From Kocuria dechangensis (GTDB lineage: Bacteria; Actinomycetota; Actinomycetes; Actinomycetales; Micrococcaceae), in the NCBI RefSeq assembly GCF_014636775.1, contig NZ_BMEQ01000003.1:106379-170378 (forward strand): a stretch of 64,000 nucleotides of DNA, given 5' to 3'. A model generated the notes under the pieces. That model saw nothing but the letters and a program-made list of their open reading frames with translations, searched no databases and was not told the DNA's origin. Made by a program: the position numbers and the translations under genes. Below, in pieces: positions 60,719 to 64,000 of the stretch; the first letter of the stretch is position 1, and each line of letters starts with the position of its first letter.

Positions 60719-60736
60719 TTGGTGACGTATCAACAA
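60719..60736. promoter_or_regulatory. Operator-like inverted repeat before DoxX gene
   Basis: TTGGTGA-CGTA-TCAACAA is an inverted repeat with one mismatch, 27-44 bp before the doxX-like start. It would suit a MarR or HxlR regulator, none of which is encoded here. The rest of the 292-bp divergent gap shows nothing clear. Confidence 0.5.
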
Positions 60737-60984
60737 AGATAGCACGGGTTCCCCCGTACGGCCAGGCGGTATGAGGCGGCCCACACGGGATCAGGGCCAT
60801 GGGGTGACAGGACGTCCCCGCTTCCGGCGGACCCGCTGGCGGAGGAGCCGGACGGGTTCCCTGGCCCGCGGACCCGGAGGGTGCCTGGCCTGGGACCGGG
60901 CGCGCCGTCGGGGCCGCAATGACGATCGGCGGTCCCCGTCGCGCCCGGCATCACCGACCGGCATCCCATCCCAGGAGGTACGTC

Positions 60985-61557
60985 ATGACCTGCACCGTCG
61001 GAGTGTCCATCGGTTCGCTGTCCAAGGACTCCATCAACCGCAAGCTCGCCCACGCCGTCGAACGGCTCGCCCCCGACACCCTTCAGCTGCGGGAGATCGG
61101 AATCGGGGACCTGCCGCTGTACAACCACGACTTCGACGCGGACTTCCCCGAGGCCGGCCGGGCCTTCAAGAAGGCGGTGGAGGAGGTGGACGCGCTGATG
61201 TTCGTCACCCCGGAGTACAACCGCTCCATCCCCGGGGCGCTGAAGAACGCCATCGACTGGGGGTCGCGGCCCTGGGGGTCGAACTCGTTCGCGCACAAGC
61301 CCTCGGCGGTGATCGGGACCTCACCGGGCAAGATCGGCACCGCCGTGGGCCAGCAGCACCTGCGCTCGATCCTGAGCTTCGTCAACTCCCCGGAGCTGGC
61401 CCAGCCCGAGGCCTACATCCAGTTCACCGAAGGACTCATCGCCGCCGACGGCGAGGTCCGCGACGAGTCCACCCGCGACTTCCTGCTGCGGTGGCTGGAG
61501 ACCTTCGAGGTCTTCATCGGCAAGGTCGTCAGGGCCAACCGTCCCGCCGTTCCGTAG
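60985..61557 (+). CDS. NADPH-dependent FMN reductase
   Basis: 190-residue flavodoxin-like protein: VGVSIGSLSKDSINRKLAHAV binds the FMN phosphate. DALMFVTPEYNRSIPGALKNAIDWGSRP is the typical PEYNxSxPxxLKNAIDW motif. VIGTSPGKIGTAVGQQHL fits too. It probably reduces FMN, quinones or azo compounds. ATG 60985 has AGGAGGT upstream. Confidence 0.9.
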   Translation: MTCTVGVSIGSLSKDSINRKLAHAVERLAPDTLQLREIGIGDLPLYNHDFDADFPEAGRAFKKAVEEVDALMFVTPEYNRSIPGALKNAIDWGSRPWGSNSFAHKPSAVIGTSPGKIGTAVGQQHLRSILSFVNSPELAQPEAYIQFTEGLIAADGEVRDESTRDFLLRWLETFEVFIGKVVRANRPAVP

Positions 61558-61573
61558 TCCGTCACCGACCACG

Positions 61574-61608
61574 AGCGCGGACCGGGCCGCGGGCGCCCGG
61601 TCCGCGCT
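61574..61608. terminator. Terminator between FMN reductase and sugar dehydrogenase
   Basis: Perfect 13-bp arms AGCGCGGACCGGG/CCCGGTCCGCGCT with a 9-nt loop. A longer imperfect hairpin follows at about 61640-61678, facing the other gene. Confidence 0.75.
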
Positions 61609-61718
61609 CCGCGACCCCCGGCCGGTGACGCACAGGAGCAGGGCCCGGCCGGTGTGCTCGGAGCACCAGCCGGACCCTGCCCCCTGCCGGTCCCGTCATG
61701 CGGCACCGGGTGACGGGC

Positions 61719-63200
61719 TCACTCCTCGTTCTCGTCGTCCTCCTCGTCGTCGTGGGTGAAGGCGATCAGGGCGCCGGGGTCCTCGAGCTCGGTGGTGGCG
61801 TCGCCGTCGGTGCCGCGGGCCAGCCCCGCGGAGTCGGTGACAACCCAGACGGTCTCCCCGTCGTCGCTGATCGCGGTGTCGCGGTAGCGGTTGACCGAGC
61901 GCCACAGCGGCTGGGACTCGCCCAGGGTCTCGCCATCCTCGCCGACCTCCACCCGGTAGACCGTGCCGTCCTTCAGGGTGGGCATCAGCAGCGAGTTCTC
62001 CCATCCGGGGATCGCGTCGTGGCCGTAGTGCTCGAGGGACGAGGGCGCGATGGTGGGGTAGCAGATGAACCAGAACCCCGAGGGCGCGCAGGCGTCACCC
62101 TGGAAGTCGTGGTTGGACGGGACGGTGTAGTAGGTCCGCAGCGGGGCCGTGAAGTTCGTCGGCCGGAAGTCGTGCTCGGCGTACTGGGGCACCGTCTCGG
62201 GGATCACGAACGCGTCGTAGGGCACCGTGGTCCCGCACCCCTCGACGGCCGACCAGTCGCCGAAGACGTAGCCGCTGTCGTCCTTGAACCCGGCCACATA
62301 GGGCCAGCCGTAGTTGCCGCCGGGCTCCAGGAGGTTGATCTCGTCGTCGCTCTTGGGCCCCTGCTCGGAGGAGTACAGCCGGCCCCCCTCGCCGAAGGTC
62401 AGCCCCTGGGCATTGCGGTGGCCGTAGGTCAGCACGTGGCTGCGGACCCCGTCCAGGCGCGGGTTGTCCCCGGGGACCGACCCGTCGAGGTTCAGCCGCA
62501 GGGTCTTGCCCTGGTAGGCGTCCCAGTCCTCCTCCTCGACCTCCTCGGCGGTGGGCAGGCGCTGGGCCTCGTTGGCCCGGCAGGCGTTGAGGTCCTGGTT
62601 GTTCCCGCGGTCCCCGATCGTGTAATACAGCTTGTCGTCCGGGCCCAGGACCAGGCGCCCGGAGTTGTGGTCGTCGGAAGCCAGCAGCCCCTCGAGCAGG
62701 GTCACCGGCTCCACCAGCGTGTTCGTCTCGTCGTCGAAGGTGTACCGGACCAGGCGCTGGCGCCGGTCCGGGGCCGCCGCGGTGCCCTCCCCGCCGTCGT
62801 AGGTGTAGGACAGGTACACCCAGGGGTGGCGTCCGCCCTTCAGCACGTCGGGGTGGAAGGCCATGCCCAGCAGCCCGTCCTGCTCGCCCTCGGTGGCCAG
62901 CACCTCGTCGATGGTCAGGATCGTGGTCTTCGCCCCGGTGCCGGGGTCCACCTGGGTGACGCGCCCTGCGGTGCGCTCGGTCACCCACAGCAGCTCGTCC
63001 GGTCCGGTCAGGACCTCGAAGGGGTTGGCCAGCCCGGTGGTGAGCACCGTGCGGGTGAAGTCCTCGGAGACGGCCGGGGCTTCTGTGTCGCCGGCGCCTC
63101 CGTTCTCGGGTGGATGAGCCGTGGCGGCGGTGGCAGGAGCGGCCCCGGCGAGCAGGGCGAGGGTGGCCAGGGCGGCCGGGAGCGATCGACGACGTGTCAT
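61719..63200 (-). CDS. Secreted PQQ-type glucose/sorbosone dehydrogenase
   Basis: 493 residues. The signal peptide is MTRRRSLPAALATLALLAG, cleaved near ATAATA. The beta-propeller has NPFEVLTGPDELLWVTERTAG, GLLGMAFHPD, SDDHNSGRLVLGPDDKLYY, YGHRNAQGLTFGEGGRLYSSEQG and NLLEPGGNYGWPYVAG, as in soluble glucose dehydrogenase, where the His in DHNSG and GHRNAQG regions contact PQQ and sugar. The C-terminus DDEEDDENEE is very acidic. It oxidises an aldose outside the cell. No PQQ synthesis genes are in the window. Confidence 0.86.
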   Translation of the reverse strand: MTRRRSLPAALATLALLAGAAPATAATAHPPENGGAGDTEAPAVSEDFTRTVLTTGLANPFEVLTGPDELLWVTERTAGRVTQVDPGTGAKTTILTIDEVLATEGEQDGLLGMAFHPDVLKGGRHPWVYLSYTYDGGEGTAAAPDRRQRLVRYTFDDETNTLVEPVTLLEGLLASDDHNSGRLVLGPDDKLYYTIGDRGNNQDLNACRANEAQRLPTAEEVEEEDWDAYQGKTLRLNLDGSVPGDNPRLDGVRSHVLTYGHRNAQGLTFGEGGRLYSSEQGPKSDDEINLLEPGGNYGWPYVAGFKDDSGYVFGDWSAVEGCGTTVPYDAFVIPETVPQYAEHDFRPTNFTAPLRTYYTVPSNHDFQGDACAPSGFWFICYPTIAPSSLEHYGHDAIPGWENSLLMPTLKDGTVYRVEVGEDGETLGESQPLWRSVNRYRDTAISDDGETVWVVTDSAGLARGTDGDATTELEDPGALIAFTHDDEEDDENEE

Positions 63201-63526
63201 GGTGAGGCCTTCGGAAAAGGGAGTCCCGGCGTGTGCCGGGACCCGGCAGATACCGTCAGGGCCGGATCCTCATGCCCGGCGGGGCATGGCCGAACCCCGC
63301 TGCGCTCCGCGCGAGGGAGCTCGTGACCCCGGTGTCACCCCCGCAGGACGGGCCGGGGTGCAGGCTGTGCGAATGCCGTGAAGACGCTCCGACTCTAACG
63401 CCGCACCACCGAGGGCACCACTGTTTTTGCAGGTGGGAACAGGGTGAGGGTCTCAGGAGTGCCCGTGCCCGAGGGCGCCTCGGCAACGGCACGACGCGCT
63501 CCACCCGTGGGGCGGCCTTCGACCCC
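63201..63526. other. 326-bp gap without a gene
   Basis: It holds the leader of the sugar dehydrogenase gene, with a perfect 8-bp hairpin GTCCCGGC/GCCGGGAC at 63223-63242, and otherwise nothing I can name. Short open frames on both strands lack RBS and family features. Confidence 0.6.
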
Positions 63527-63973
63527 TCAGTCGTGCGAGGCGCTCAGGTGCTGGAGGTGGGCGGTCTTGAGCCGTCGGTAGTACGGCATCAGATCCGTCG
63601 GGGAGTAGGTGGCGGTCGCGGTCACCGGGGTGCCGGGACGGCCGTGGTCGGCCAGCACCTGCTCCAGGTCGCGCTCGTGCTGGGCGAGGATCACCTGGTT
63701 GAAGTATCCGTGGTGGAGCAGGGCGGCGATCCCGGCTGCGTAGGCCCAGGTGGGGGAGCCCTCCTCCAGGGGAGCGCGGGGGTCGTCCCAGTCGGAGGGC
63801 CCGCCGGTGGAGGCGAGTTCGGCGGCCAGCATGTTCTCCAGCACGTCCTGGCGGAAGGACAGGGAGAGCTCGGCGACCTCGTCGACGATCTCGAACCGGT
63901 CCACCTGCATCCCGGTCGGAGGGCGGGCCTCGATGAGACGCCGGACGTCGGTCAGCATGTCGGGGGTGTTCAT
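63527..63973 (-). CDS. Hypothetical protein
   Basis: 148 residues, soluble, acidic and mainly helical: DMLTDVRRLIEARPPTGMQV, then YAAGIAALLHHGYFNQVILAQHERDLEQVLADHG and LMPYYRRLKTAHLQHLSASH. I do not recognise it; DinB-like four-helix proteins have a similar His-rich helical look, but no firm motif is seen. AGGAAG lies 10 nt before ATG 63973. Codon use and length support a real gene. Confidence 0.6.
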   Translation of the reverse strand: MNTPDMLTDVRRLIEARPPTGMQVDRFEIVDEVAELSLSFRQDVLENMLAAELASTGGPSDWDDPRAPLEEGSPTWAYAAGIAALLHHGYFNQVILAQHERDLEQVLADHGRPGTPVTATATYSPTDLMPYYRRLKTAHLQHLSASHD

Positions 63974-63989
63974 CCTGGTGTCGCTTCCT

Positions 63990-64000
63990 GGGGGGGGGGG
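63990..64000. repeat. Run of at least 11 G at the window edge
   Basis: The last 11 bases are all G. The rest of the window has no comparable homopolymer. It may be a contig-end artefact or a true slippage tract. Confidence 0.8.

Noticed and set aside
1..64000. tRNA, rRNA or further riboswitches
   Set aside because: I looked for cloverleaf ends, conserved rRNA segments and other leader signatures and saw none besides the SAM-I element. A covariance search would be needed to be certain.

Overview
This is a 64 kb stretch of high-GC chromosomal DNA from an actinomycete. The evidence is consistently G/C-ending codons, frequent GTG and TTG starts, I-shaped GC hairpin terminators without long T tracts, and gene families typical of Micrococcales. 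A Kocuria- or Micrococcus-like host is my best guess; that is inference from gene style, with no rRNA in the window to confirm it. I see no tRNA, rRNA, transposase, integrase or CRISPR array.

1-18.8 kb is mostly housekeeping. It holds ald; a metF-metE operon behind a SAM-I riboswitch; a glycosyltransferase with a membrane partner; a lone ectB; an ArsR/AHSA1 pair with a perfect 20-bp palindromic operator; an amino acid permease whose 5' end looks lost against the purA promoter; purA; two small DUF202 proteins; a secreted M14 carboxypeptidase whose signal peptide is built from 15-bp tandem repeats; a nitrilase-like amidase; and an M13 peptidase.

18.8-28.7 kb is a complete upper phenylacetate (PAA) pathway. 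paaABCDE encodes the phenylacetyl-CoA epoxidase, with paaG (isomerase), paaI (thioesterase), paaK (CoA ligase), paaR (TetR regulator) and paaZ (ring opening and aldehyde oxidation). The lower pathway, paaH-paaF-paaJ, lies at 51.7-54.6 kb.

28.9-49.3 kb, between those two parts, is the most interesting region: a polyhydroxyalkanoate (PHA) and wax-ester locus that carries a second, partial set of paa genes. On the minus strand are a candidate phenylacetate/acetate symporter pair and a paaK2-paaI2-phaB operon. On the plus strand is EthD-like/alcohol dehydrogenase/PHA depolymerase/class II-like PHA synthase/wax ester synthase-DGAT, followed by a second paaZ. Then come three phasin-like genes around an XRE regulator (the last with an Ala/Lys-rich PhaF-like tail), a medium-chain acyl-CoA synthetase, hydrolases and another 3-hydroxyacyl-CoA dehydrogenase. 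Eight copies of a TetR-type operator (consensus close to CTGACCGWYCGTTCAG) lie in front of paaA, paaI-paaK, paaZ, paaK2, the PHA operon, the second phasin, a thioesterase and the thiolase. My reading is that PHA/wax storage and phenylacetate breakdown form one PaaR-controlled regulon, in which aromatic carbon enters as CoA esters and surplus hydroxyacyl-CoA is stored in granules.

54.7-64 kb holds an MBL-fold protein with an altered metal motif next to an aromatic-ring FAD monooxygenase, several small membrane/regulatory genes, a DODA-type dioxygenase, a DoxX protein and an FMN reductase (a quinone/aromatic stress-like group), a secreted PQQ-type sugar dehydrogenase, and a hypothetical protein at the end, where the sequence finishes in a run of G.
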